A stretch of 64,000 bases of DNA from Pseudomonas fortuita (lineage in GTDB: Bacteria; Pseudomonadota; Gammaproteobacteria; Pseudomonadales; Pseudomonadaceae), in NCBI RefSeq assembly GCF_026898135.2, contig NZ_CP114035.2, forward strand, positions 248,001-312,000, read 5' to 3'. A model generated the notes under the pieces. That model was given only the letters and a program-made list of their open reading frames with translations. It was not told the origin of the DNA and did not search any database. Shown piece by piece: positions 54,928-64,000 of the stretch. How positions within the stretch are numbered: the stretch's first letter is position 1; each line of letters opens with the position of its first letter. The translations under genes and the position numbers were made by a program.

Positions 54928-55035
54928 CGGGGCCGCTTAGCGGCCCATCGCCGGCAAGCCAGCGCCCACAGCGCTTTGTGGGAGCGGCCATGCCGGGGCG
55001 CCGGACCGGTCGGAAAGGGCTGCGTAGCAGCCCCA
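54928..55035. repeat. Degenerate REP pair
   Basis: GGGGCCGCTTAGCGGCCCATCGCCGGCAAG followed by a diverged partner (TTGTGGGAGCGGCCATGCC ... GGGCTGCGTAGCAGCCCC). The arms no longer match well, indicating an old insertion between the convergent hslR and PAP2 genes. Confidence 0.75.
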
Positions 55036-55040
55036 AGGGT

Positions 55041-55835
55041 CTAGCGGAGCACGGCCATCCGCCCGACAAGCGGTAACCTGGCCAGCAGGTTGAACAACGG
55101 TGCAGTCCAGCGCATCAACGCCTCACTGCCCTTGGCCGCCAGCGGCGTGTAATAGCTCCAGCCCAACGCCAGCACTGCCATCAGCAACCCGCCGATGTAG
55201 TCATCCTGCCCCCAGTGGGCGCCGGCCACCAGGCGCGGCAGCATGAACAGCACCGCCAGCCCCCAGATCACCAGGTACTGCACCAGGCGGCGGCTGAACA
55301 CGCTCATGAACAGCGCCCAGATCAGCAGTACCGAGGCGTGATCCCCCGGGAAACTCTTGCTGGAACGGTCCTTGAGCTCCCAGGCGGCTTCCAGGTTCGG
55401 GTAGTAGTCACTCAGGTGCACCACCTCGTCGAACATCATCGACGGGCTCTTGTGCTGCCAGCCAGCTGCATCCACCCACTTGGAAAACAGCGCGCGAATC
55501 ACCACTAAGAGGAGTAGCGTGACCAGAAAGCCGAAAAACGCTTGGCGAACCTGAGCTGCCTTGAACACCCAGTCACCACGGATGAGCACTGCCAGCAGGA
55601 TCAGGCCGACGACGATGTCGAACGGGCGCAGGCTGCCGACGGTCCAGATGTAGCGCCAGGTGGTGCTGTCGGCCAAGGGCGCATTCAGGCTGCGGAACAG
55701 CCACTCGTCGAAAGTCAGGCACAGGATCTGGCCAAAAGGCCATAACCAGAAACACAGTAGAGCGACGGAAAGCAGCGTACAGGCTGCCAATGGCCCCCAG
55801 GACCACCTTGCTTGGAACAGTGGTCGATTGTCCAT
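55041..55835 (-). CDS. PAP2-family membrane phosphatase
   Basis: Membrane protein of 264 aa with about six helices. PAP2 catalytic motifs are KDRSSKSFPGDHAS (central motif, here PGDH for the usual PSGH) and RLVAGAHWGQDD (third motif with the nucleophile-assisting His). The first motif, KxxxxxxRP, is not obvious. Such enzymes act on undecaprenyl diphosphate, lipid A or phosphatidic acid at the outer face of the inner membrane. The layout, with a 60-residue insert between the first helices and the active site, resembles lipid A/LpxT-like members, but I am not certain. The nearby gap (55836-55956) holds its promoter. Stands alone. Confidence 0.85.
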   Translation of the reverse strand: MDNRPLFQARWSWGPLAACTLLSVALLCFWLWPFGQILCLTFDEWLFRSLNAPLADSTTWRYIWTVGSLRPFDIVVGLILLAVLIRGDWVFKAAQVRQAFFGFLVTLLLLVVIRALFSKWVDAAGWQHKSPSMMFDEVVHLSDYYPNLEAAWELKDRSSKSFPGDHASVLLIWALFMSVFSRRLVQYLVIWGLAVLFMLPRLVAGAHWGQDDYIGGLLMAVLALGWSYYTPLAAKGSEALMRWTAPLFNLLARLPLVGRMAVLR

Positions 55836-55956
55836 AAAATACCTCTATTGCAAACAGGAAATCGGAGCGCCTTGTGAGCGCTCTGTAACGGGTTCTCGCA
55901 GGTTCTCGACAACCCTTGTAACCATTTTGTCATCATTTTTTAGATAGCCGAAACCT

Positions 55957-56856
55957 ATGAGCGATTTGCCTGATACCGATTTCACCCAACGTTTCATCTT
56001 CGACGAGCGCGATGTGCGCGGCGAGTGGGTGTCTCTCGATGACAGCTATGCCGCAGTGTTGGCGCGTCACAAATACCCTCAGCCGGTCAAGGCGCTGCTC
56101 GGCGAGCTGATGGCCGCCACCGCGTTGCTGGTGGGCGCGATGAAGTTTGATGGCTTGCTGATTTTGCAGGCGCGCTCGGCTGGGCCGATTCCGCTGCTGA
56201 TGGTGGAATGTTCCGGCGACCGGGAAATCCGCGGCATGGCCCGCTACGAAGCGGACCAGATCCCCGCGGATGCCACACTGTCGCAGCTGATGCCCGACGG
56301 CCACCTGACCCTGACCATCGACCCGATCAAGGGCCAGCGCTACCAGGGTACTGTCGACCTTGATGGCGCCAACCTGTCGGAATGTTTCACCAACTACTTC
56401 GTCCAGTCCCAGCAGCTGAACACGCGCTTCTGGCTCAACGCCGAAAACGGCAAGGCCCGCGGTCTGCTGCTGCAGCAGCTGCCGCGTGATCGCCAGCCGG
56501 ATGATGAAGAGCGTGAGGACAGCTGGCAGCACGTGGTGGCCCTGGCCAAGACCCTCAAGCCTGAAGAGTGGGCTGAAAACAACGAAACGTTGCTGCATCG
56601 CCTGTACCATGAAGATGCCGTGCGCCTGTTCGACATCCAGCCGTTGCGCTTCAATTGCAGCTGTTCGCGTGAGCGTTCCGGCAATGCGCTGGTCAGCCTT
56701 GGCGAACAGGACGCCAAGGCATTGGTGGAAGAGTGCGGCGGCCAGGTGGAGATCGATTGCCAGTTCTGCAACGAGCGCTATTTCTTCGATGCCAGCGATG
56801 TGGCGCAACTGTTTGCCGGTGGCGGCACAGACGTGGCCTCAGAAACTCGCCACTGA
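55957..56856 (+). CDS. hslO: Redox-regulated chaperone Hsp33
   Basis: Protein of 299 aa. The C-terminal zinc switch has the four cysteines as CSCS (near 232-235) and CQFC (near 265-268): the CxC and CxxC pairs that bind zinc when reduced and form disulfides on oxidation. The N-terminal fold is normal ([22 protein letters not shown]). It is a holdase that protects proteins under oxidative and heat stress. Stands alone before pckA with a stem-loop behind it. Confidence 0.96.
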   Translation: MSDLPDTDFTQRFIFDERDVRGEWVSLDDSYAAVLARHKYPQPVKALLGELMAATALLVGAMKFDGLLILQARSAGPIPLLMVECSGDREIRGMARYEADQIPADATLSQLMPDGHLTLTIDPIKGQRYQGTVDLDGANLSECFTNYFVQSQQLNTRFWLNAENGKARGLLLQQLPRDRQPDDEEREDSWQHVVALAKTLKPEEWAENNETLLHRLYHEDAVRLFDIQPLRFNCSCSRERSGNALVSLGEQDAKALVEECGGQVEIDCQFCNERYFFDASDVAQLFAGGGTDVASETRH

Positions 56857-56877
56857 AACGTTTAATCACAGGACAAT

Positions 56878-56931
56878 CTCCTGTCGAATTGCGCAAAAGC
56901 GCAGTTCTGACAGGAGGGGCCTACTTTTTTT
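56878..56931 (+). terminator. Nested stem-loop between hslO and pckA
   Basis: CTCCTGTC (56878-56885) pairs with GACAGGAG (56909-56916) around an inner GCGC-AAAA-GCGC. A run of seven T follows 10 bases later. It may end hslO transcripts or be a leader structure of pckA. The T-run is displaced from the stem, so termination is uncertain. The pckA promoter probably lies at about 56920-57000 (TTGGGC...TATAAT-like GGCATAATCC). Confidence 0.6.
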
Positions 56932-57035
56932 GGGCGTTTCTGGCATAATCCGGCCACTTTTTTCGCTGTAGTAGTTTTTTCAAGACAACTACAAAACGTT
57001 TGGAGCACTCGGCCTCGGGCCGGATGGGGTATCTC

Positions 57036-58577
57036 ATGACGCAAGCCAACAACACCGTGTACACCGACCTGAGCGTCGATGAGCTGGTAAAAGAAGCGCT
57101 GCAACGCGGTGAAGGCGTACTAGCCGATACTGGCGCACTGGTCGTGGAGACTGGTCACCGTACTGGCCGTTCGCCGGCTGACCGTTTCATCGTCGAAGAA
57201 CCTTCCACTCAGGATGCTATTTCCTGGGGCCCGATCAACCGCAAGTTCCCGGCCGACAAGTTCGACGCCCTGTGGGACCGCGTCGAGGCGTTCAACAACG
57301 CCCAGGATCACTTCGTTTCCTACGTTCACGTAGGGGCAGCCGTCGACCACTACCTGCCGGTGAAGATGACCACCCAGACCGCCTGGCAGAACCTGTTCGG
57401 CCGTTGCCTGTTCATCAACCCGGAGCAGTACAACCCGGCGCGCCGCGACCAGTGGCAGGTGCTCAACGTTGCCAACTTCGTGTGCGAGCCTGAGCGTGAT
57501 GGCACCAACTCCGACGGCTGCGTCATCATCAACTTCGCCGCCAAGAAGGTGCTGATCGCAGGCATGCGCTATGCCGGCGAAATGAAGAAAGCCATGTTCT
57601 CGGTGCAGAACTTCCTGCTGCCGGCTGCCGACGTACTGCCAATGCACTGCGCGGCCAACATCGGCGAAGAAGGCGATGTGACCCTGTTCTTCGGCCTGTC
57701 CGGCACTGGCAAGACCACCCTGTCGGCCGACGAAAGCCGTTACCTGATCGGTGACGACGAGCACGGCTGGGGCGAAGGCGTTGTCTTCAACATGGAAGGC
57801 GGCTGCTACGCCAAGTGCATCGACCTGTCCGAGAAGAACGAGCCGGTCATCTGGAAAGCCATCAAGCACGGCGCAGTGCTGGAAAACGTCGTTCTCGACG
57901 CCAACAAGCACGCCGACTACACCGACGTCAGCCTGACCCAGAACAGCCGTGCTGCCTACCCGCTGGAGCACGTTGCCAAGCGTTCCGAAGCGAACCTGGG
58001 CGGCGAGCCTAATGCGGTCATCTTCCTGACCTGCGACCTGACCGGTGTTCTGCCTCCGGTTTCGATCCTGAACAACGAGCAGGCGGCCTACCACTTCCTG
58101 TCCGGTTACACCGCGCTGGTCGGTTCTACCGAAATGGGTTCGGGCGGCGGCATCAAGTCGACCTTCTCCACCTGCTTCGGCGCACCGTTCTTCCCGCGCC
58201 CGGCTGGCGAGTACGCCGAGCTGCTGATCAAGCGTATCAACGGCTTCAACTCCAAGGTCTACCTGGTAAACACCGGCTGGACCGGCGGTGGCTACGGTGT
58301 TGGCAAGCGCTTCAGCATCCCGACTACCCGCGCGGTGATCGCTGCAATCCAGAGCGGCGCGCTGGTCGGTGCCGAAACCGAGCACCTGGACATCATCAAC
58401 CTGGACGTACCAAAAGTCGTCCCAGGTGTTGAAACCGAGCTGCTCAACCCACGCACCAACTGGGCTGACAAAGCTGCCTACGACGAGGCCGCCAAAGGCC
58501 TGGCCAAGCTGTTCATCGAAAACTTCAAGAAGTTCGAAGTTTCCGACGCCATCAAGGCTGCTGGCCCACAGCTGTAA
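57036..58577 (+). CDS. pckA: Phosphoenolpyruvate carboxykinase (ATP)
   Basis: Protein of 513 aa that turns oxaloacetate into phosphoenolpyruvate for gluconeogenesis. The kinase-1a loop GLSGTGKT is at 220-227; the metal-binding region is ADESR with D232; FVCEPERDG and RSPADRF are further markers of the ATP-type enzyme. The ATG at 57036 ([18 protein letters not shown]) is preferred; a TTG 12 codons upstream reads through the leader and has no ribosome site. Strongly biased codons suggest high expression. Ends with a good terminator. Cytoplasmic. Confidence 0.96.
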   Translation: MTQANNTVYTDLSVDELVKEALQRGEGVLADTGALVVETGHRTGRSPADRFIVEEPSTQDAISWGPINRKFPADKFDALWDRVEAFNNAQDHFVSYVHVGAAVDHYLPVKMTTQTAWQNLFGRCLFINPEQYNPARRDQWQVLNVANFVCEPERDGTNSDGCVIINFAAKKVLIAGMRYAGEMKKAMFSVQNFLLPAADVLPMHCAANIGEEGDVTLFFGLSGTGKTTLSADESRYLIGDDEHGWGEGVVFNMEGGCYAKCIDLSEKNEPVIWKAIKHGAVLENVVLDANKHADYTDVSLTQNSRAAYPLEHVAKRSEANLGGEPNAVIFLTCDLTGVLPPVSILNNEQAAYHFLSGYTALVGSTEMGSGGGIKSTFSTCFGAPFFPRPAGEYAELLIKRINGFNSKVYLVNTGWTGGGYGVGKRFSIPTTRAVIAAIQSGALVGAETEHLDIINLDVPKVVPGVETELLNPRTNWADKAAYDEAAKGLAKLFIENFKKFEVSDAIKAAGPQL

Positions 58578-58600
58578 GCTGAGCCCAGCGCTACAAGAAG

Positions 58601-58627
58601 GCCGCCCTTTGGGGCGGCTTTTTTTTT
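58601..58627 (+). terminator. Intrinsic terminator after pckA
   Basis: GCCGCCC-TTTG-GGGCGGC stem followed by nine T. Textbook rho-independent terminator. Confidence 0.93.
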
Positions 58628-58636
58628 GAACGATAT

Positions 58637-58726
58637 CCTGAGCCGGCCTCTTCGCGGGTAAACCCGCTCCCACAGATACGGCGATTTCTGTGGGAGCGGG
58701 TTTACCCGCGAAGAGGCCGGCTCAGG
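58637..58726. repeat. Perfect inverted REP pair
   Basis: Arms 58637-58676 and 58687-58726 are exact reverse complements over 40 bases with only 10 bases between, so the whole is a 90-base near-perfect palindrome. The same REP subtype as at 31824 and 30795 (GCGGGTAAACCCGC). It lies right after the pckA terminator. Confidence 0.95.
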
Positions 58727-58789
58727 CAGCGGAAATCTGGAATTTCTGTTTCACTGTCAGCAACATTTGCGAAGACAAGAGCCAGACAG

Positions 58790-59230
58790 ATGACCGAATC
58801 CCCTCAGCGCACTGCCTTCTACCACTTCCACCCCATCCTCACCCGCCCTTCGGACAACGACGTCAATGGCCATATCGCCGGTGCTACCGTGCATGGCTTT
58901 TTCGAAACGGCGATCCAGGCCTTCCTCGCCGAACAGGCCGAGGTGGACCTGCGTGACGGTGAACTGGCGGCATTCGTGGTCAGTTCGGCTGCGGATTTCT
59001 ATGCGCTGCCAGGCTTTCCCGACGTGCTCGAAGTGGGCTTGGGAGTGACGCGCCTGGCGGGTAGTACGGTGGAGTACCGCCTGGCGCTGTTCCGCCCGGG
59101 GGAACCGGAGGCGTGTGCTGCAGGCACGGTAGTGCAGGTGTTCATCGAGCGTGCCAGTGGTCGTCCTGCGGTGCTGCCTGAACCGCTGCAAGTGGTCCTG
59201 TCTGGCCTGGTACTGGAACAGCAGGCATAA
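58790..59230 (+). CDS. Acyl-CoA thioesterase, 4HBT family
   Basis: Protein of 146 aa with the YbgC/FadM-like hotdog fold: TRPSDNDVNGHIAGATVHGFFETAI carries the active-site D..D.NGH region (the usual D.D..GH). Hydrolyses acyl-CoA thioesters; substrate unknown. The ribosome site before ATG 58790 is weak (AAGAGCC). No operon partner; convergent with the glycine-zipper gene through a shared terminator. Confidence 0.88.
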   Translation: MTESPQRTAFYHFHPILTRPSDNDVNGHIAGATVHGFFETAIQAFLAEQAEVDLRDGELAAFVVSSAADFYALPGFPDVLEVGLGVTRLAGSTVEYRLALFRPGEPEACAAGTVVQVFIERASGRPAVLPEPLQVVLSGLVLEQQA

Positions 59231-59260
59231 AAAAGCCCCGCCGGCAGGGGCGGGGCTTTT
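59231..59260. terminator. Bidirectional terminator
   Basis: AAAAGCCCCGCC-GGCAGG-GGCGGGGCTTTT: long GC stem with A-run on one side and T-run on the other, between convergent genes. Confidence 0.92.
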
Positions 59261-59284
59261 GCTGCCGGGGCAGGGCCCGCGGCA

Positions 59285-59764
59285 TCAGTCGCGCCAGTGG
59301 CGCTTGTGCTTGCGGTGGCCGTAGTGGCGACCACGGTCGTAGTGGCGACGGTCGTCGTAGCCGCGACGGTAGCGGCGATCATCATGACGCTCGTCTTCGT
59401 CGGCTTTGTTGCCCATGTAGTTACCCAGCGCGCCACCGGCACCACCGCCGGCTGCTGCGCCAATGTAGCTACCGGTGGTGCCGCCCACCGAGCGACCGAC
59501 CACGTTACCGCCTGCAGCGCCCAGTGCGCCGCCGATAGCGGCCTCGCCACGCTGGCGCTTGTCGGCACCCAGGGCACCGCCGGCTGCGCCGCCCAGACCG
59601 GCACCAATGGCGCCGCCGGTGCTACCGCCGATGGAGTTACCCACTACGGAGCCGAGTACTCCACCCAATGCGCCGCCAATGCCGGCCTCGGTATTGCCGC
59701 CTGCCATGGCAACGCCGCTGAGCAAGCTGAAAGACAACAACAAAATCGAGGAGTACTTCTTCAT
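59285..59764 (-). CDS. Glycine-zipper outer-envelope protein
   Basis: Protein of 159 aa. Signal peptide MKKYSSILLLSFSLLSGVA ends at AMA-GGN. The mature part (about 28-115) is nearly all GxxxG glycine-zipper repeats (GGALGGVLGSVVGNSIGG, GAAAGGGAGGALG), as in OmpA-like glycine-zipper and 17-kDa antigen-type proteins, which pack into membranes. The end (about 120-159) is very rich in Arg, His, Asp and Tyr (DDRRYRRGYDDRRHYDRGRH), basic at neutral pH. No cysteine at the cleavage site, so not a lipoprotein. GAGG lies before ATG 59764. Function unknown; envelope stress or metal binding by the His/Asp tail is conceivable. Confidence 0.85.
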   Translation of the reverse strand: MKKYSSILLLSFSLLSGVAMAGGNTEAGIGGALGGVLGSVVGNSIGGSTGGAIGAGLGGAAGGALGADKRQRGEAAIGGALGAAGGNVVGRSVGGTTGSYIGAAAGGGAGGALGNYMGNKADEDERHDDRRYRRGYDDRRHYDRGRHYGHRKHKRHWRD

Positions 59765-59921
59765 CAAGAGAGCCTCATAGGGATGACGAGGCGAATTTGA
59801 GGCTAAGCGGCGTGGCTGGCAACGGAAATCCGACGAGTAACACGAGTTGTACACAATTCTCTAAGTTACTGTATTTGCTGTGAAACTTTATCGTTTTTCG
59901 GCTGTCTGAGACCTTTATGAC

Positions 59922-59956
59922 AAAGCCCTGAACCGCCATGGAACAGGGCTTTTTTC
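59922..59956. terminator. Hairpin with T-run after the oxidoreductase operon
   Basis: AAAGCCCTG (59922-59930) pairs with CAGGGCTTT, followed on the + strand by TTTTTT. It lies just past the 3' end of the minus-strand oxidoreductase gene. On that strand the T-run is short (CAGGGCTTTG), so it would be a weak terminator for it. Confidence 0.7.
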
Positions 59957-59960
59957 GTTT

Positions 59961-62306
<2,346 letters not shown>

Positions 62307-62311
62307 TGCTG

Positions 62312-63142
62312 TTACGACTCCGCCGCCGGGCTGAAGACCCGCGGTGCGCTGTGCTTGGGCAAATGGATGAGGTTGAGGTTGTGCTTGCGTGCCCATTGCA
62401 GGGCAAGGCCGGTGGGCGCCGATAGGCTGACCAGGGTCTGGAGGCCGGCACGCAGTACTTTCTGGATCAGCTCCAGGCTGCAGCGGCTGGTGACGATGGC
62501 CAAGCCGCCCTGGCTGTCGATGCCTTGGCGCAGCAGGGCGCCGATCAGTTTGTCGAGGGCGTTGTGCCGGCCGATGTCTTCGCGGCCGAGCAAAAGCTCG
62601 CCATGGCGGTCCATGAACAGGGCTGCATGCACAGCCCCGCAATGCTGGCCCAGCGGTTGGAAGGCATCGATGCGTTCACGCAGGCCCACCAGCCACTGGG
62701 CCGGGGGCAGGGGCGCACCCGGCAGCACGGCCAGGTCCGGCAGCGCCTGCTCCAGGGCTTCGACACCACACAGGCCGCAACCACTGGTGCCGGCCAGTTG
62801 GCGGCGCTGGTTTTTCAGGTTCCAGAACGCCCGGCTGGAAATTTCCAGGTCGGCATACATTGCCGAACCGCTGCCGGAGAGCTTCAGGTCGTAGATGTCT
62901 GCTGTCCCTTCGACAATGCCGCTGCCAACACTGAAACCGACGGCGAAGTCCTCCAGGTCGGTGGGGCTTACCAGCATCACCGCCTGATTGAGGCCGTTGT
63001 AGACAATGGCCAGGGCCACTTCTTCGGCCAGCGGTGTGCTGTCGCGTCTGGCGTCGGTTAACTGGACGTAATCGTAGGTGTTGCTGGCGGCGGGCATGGA
63101 CAAAGGCGATGAGGCCGCGCAGACCGGAGGTTTGCTGTTCAT
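62312..63142 (-). CDS. fdhD: FdhD sulfur carrier for molybdenum cofactor
   Basis: Protein of 276 aa that passes sulfur from IscS to the molybdenum cofactor of formate-dehydrogenase-like enzymes. The key CxxC is C122-C125 in SGCGLCGVE. Family motifs EDFAVGFSVGSGIV, CGAVHAALF, EDIGRHNALDKLIG and SRCSLELIQKVLRAG are present. It is five bases upstream of the YdeP-type gene, which it should activate. ATG 63142 is used; the ribosome site is weak, and ATG at codon 16 is an alternative. A disulfide-free first Cys (C8) in the leader is probably not important. Confidence 0.94.
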   Translation of the reverse strand: MNSKPPVCAASSPLSMPAASNTYDYVQLTDARRDSTPLAEEVALAIVYNGLNQAVMLVSPTDLEDFAVGFSVGSGIVEGTADIYDLKLSGSGSAMYADLEISSRAFWNLKNQRRQLAGTSGCGLCGVEALEQALPDLAVLPGAPLPPAQWLVGLRERIDAFQPLGQHCGAVHAALFMDRHGELLLGREDIGRHNALDKLIGALLRQGIDSQGGLAIVTSRCSLELIQKVLRAGLQTLVSLSAPTGLALQWARKHNLNLIHLPKHSAPRVFSPAAES

Positions 63143-63319
63143 CGGGGCGTTGAATACCGGCGGCTTTCTGATAGCACAAGCCTAGGCTTGCGGGCCGGCG
63201 GCGTCTAATCGCTAGGGTCTATGCCTTGATAGACCGCGTCGATTGGTCGCACAGGGGGCGGGAGTGGAAAAGCTGGCCTAGACTCGTGAGTCCAAGGTTT
63301 CGTCTACAAGGAGAGCGCA

Positions 63320-63760
63320 ATGAGCCTGTTCAGTTTCGTGAAGGAAGCCGGCGAGAAGTTGATCGACCTGCTGACCCCCGGCAATGCCAATGCCGAGGAG
63401 CAGCTCAAGAAGCACGTGGAGAGTGTCGGCCTGGGAAACCCGAACATCAAAGCCACTGTAGAGGGAGACAAGATCATCCTCAAGGGTGAGGTGGCCAGCC
63501 AGGAGGAGAAGGAAAAGATCATTCTTGCAGCCGGTAACATCAATGGTGTGGCCAGCGTGGATGACCAGATTACAGTGACAGGGCCAGTGGTGAAGGCGGC
63601 CAGGTTCATTACGGTGAAAAAGGGCGACACGCTATCGGCCATTTCAGTCGTGGTGTACGGCAACGCCAACCAGTACAACAAGATTTTCGAGGCCAACAAG
63701 CCGATGCTGTCGCACCCGGACAAGATTTATCCGGGGCAGGTGCTACGTATTCCTGACTGA
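63320..63760 (+). CDS. BON-LysM protein (Kbp/YgaU type)
   Basis: Protein of 146 aa with a BON domain (about 28-90, EEQLKKHVESVGLG, VEGDKIILKGEVAS) and a C-terminal LysM domain (about 97-145, FITVKKGDTLSAISVVVYGNANQYNKIFEAN). It has no signal peptide. The closest known relative is E. coli Kbp (YgaU), a cytoplasmic potassium-binding protein induced by osmotic stress and stationary phase. AAGGAGAG precedes ATG 63320. The 178-base gap before it probably holds its promoter; words typical of a sigma-S promoter (TAGACTCGTG...) are only suggestive. Confidence 0.9.
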   Translation: MSLFSFVKEAGEKLIDLLTPGNANAEEQLKKHVESVGLGNPNIKATVEGDKIILKGEVASQEEKEKIILAAGNINGVASVDDQITVTGPVVKAARFITVKKGDTLSAISVVVYGNANQYNKIFEANKPMLSHPDKIYPGQVLRIPD

Positions 63761-63770
63761 TCTTCGCAGC

Positions 63771-63870
63771 CTGGACCGGCCTCTTCCGGGACAAGCCCCC
63801 CCATAGCTTTACCGCTGAACCTGAACCCAGCGGCCAACTTGTGGGAGCGGGCTTGTCCCGCGAATGGGGC
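63771..63870. repeat. Degenerate REP pair
   Basis: GACCGGCCTCTTCCGGGACAAGCCCCCCC then, in reverse, GTGGGAGCGGGCTTGTCCCGCGAATGGGGCC. The first arm has decayed (a C-run and lost CTCCCAC). Lies between convergent genes. Confidence 0.78.
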
Positions 63871-63871
63871 C

Positions 63872-64000
63872 TCATAGGCCTACCAGTAACTCCCGGTAAT
63901 CCTCGACGGCCGCAAACTCTTCGGTATCCCGCGGCCCTGCCTTGCTATCCGGCTGGCGCACCGCCAGCAGGTGCCCCACGCCAAACTGCCGCGCACTGCG
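63872..64000 (-). CDS. C-terminal fragment of an unrecognised protein
   Basis: On the minus strand the frame is open from the right edge to TGA at 63872-63874, giving 42 residues that start RSARQFGVGHLLAV and end DYRELLVGL. Third-position G/C bias supports coding. FGVGHLLAV recalls the RQC region of RecQ-like helicases, but this is weak and I do not assign a function. The stop lies at the edge of a REP. Confidence 0.65.
   Translation of the reverse strand, partial: RSARQFGVGHLLAVRQPDSKAGPRDTEEFAAVEDYRELLVGL

Noticed and set aside
58690-58956. Plus-strand frame starting in the REP after pckA
   Set aside because: Starts with REP-derived residues and runs into the thioesterase gene in the wrong frame.

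Overview
The window is high-GC chromosomal DNA of a fluorescent pseudomonad, almost certainly of the Pseudomonas putida group. The gene order and the protein families (ats/sft sulfate-ester genes, gabDT, tau, lsfA-ssuEADCBF, gshA, tex, ompR-envZ, rimBK, pckA) match what is known of that group. The spaces between genes are full of the REP palindromes typical of P. putida. I see no rRNA, tRNA, CRISPR array, prophage or intact insertion sequence. No database search was run; family names rest on motifs and on recognition.

Region by region. 1-2263: the end of an ABC-transporter operon of the nitrate/sulfonate type, followed by a HEAT-repeat gene and a DUF971 gene, all overlapping. 2330-12277: a complete sulfate-ester scavenging locus: atsC-atsB (fused double permease plus ATPase), divergent atsR-atsK (binding protein and alkylsulfatase dioxygenase), the LysR regulator sftR, and the TonB receptor sftP with the arylsulfotransferase astA. 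12317-12536: a large inverted-repeat element. 12766-15668: gabD and gabT (GABA degradation). 15807-21474: an HDOD protein with a degenerate receiver, a PAS-GGDEF diguanylate cyclase, a fatty-acid desaturase and a membrane PAS-GGDEF-EAL protein.

21503-27996: metNIQ-type transporter genes packed with one DszA-like and two DszC-like flavin monooxygenase genes, probably an oxidative organosulfur module of unknown substrate. 28323-31807: a cystine-type ABC transporter (tcyJLN) and a divergent serine acetyltransferase (epsC/cysE). 32098-34101: a BCCT-family osmolyte/choline transporter. 34220-37711: tauABCD. 38365-45426: an OprD-family porin, the 1-Cys peroxiredoxin lsfA and ssuEADCBF.

45550-64000: mostly housekeeping and stress genes: a TetR regulator coupled to gshA, a thioesterase coupled to tex, ompR-envZ, rimBK, hslR (Hsp15), a PAP2 phosphatase, hslO (Hsp33), pckA, a second thioesterase, a glycine-zipper membrane protein, an FdhF/YdeP-type molybdopterin oxidoreductase with fdhD, a BON-LysM protein, and the tail of an unrecognised gene at the right edge.

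How it works together: the first 45 kb is a near-continuous sulfur-scavenging region. Outer-membrane uptake (SftP, possibly the porin), at least six ABC importers and several oxygenases (AtsK, TauD, SsuD, DszA/DszC-like) release sulfite or sulfate from sulfate esters and sulfonates. EpsC makes the O-acetylserine acceptor for cysteine synthesis and GshA uses the cysteine. LsfA is the peroxiredoxin linked to sulfate starvation. AT-rich, dyad-bearing blocks precede nearly every sulfur transcription unit and are the likely CysB/SftR control regions.
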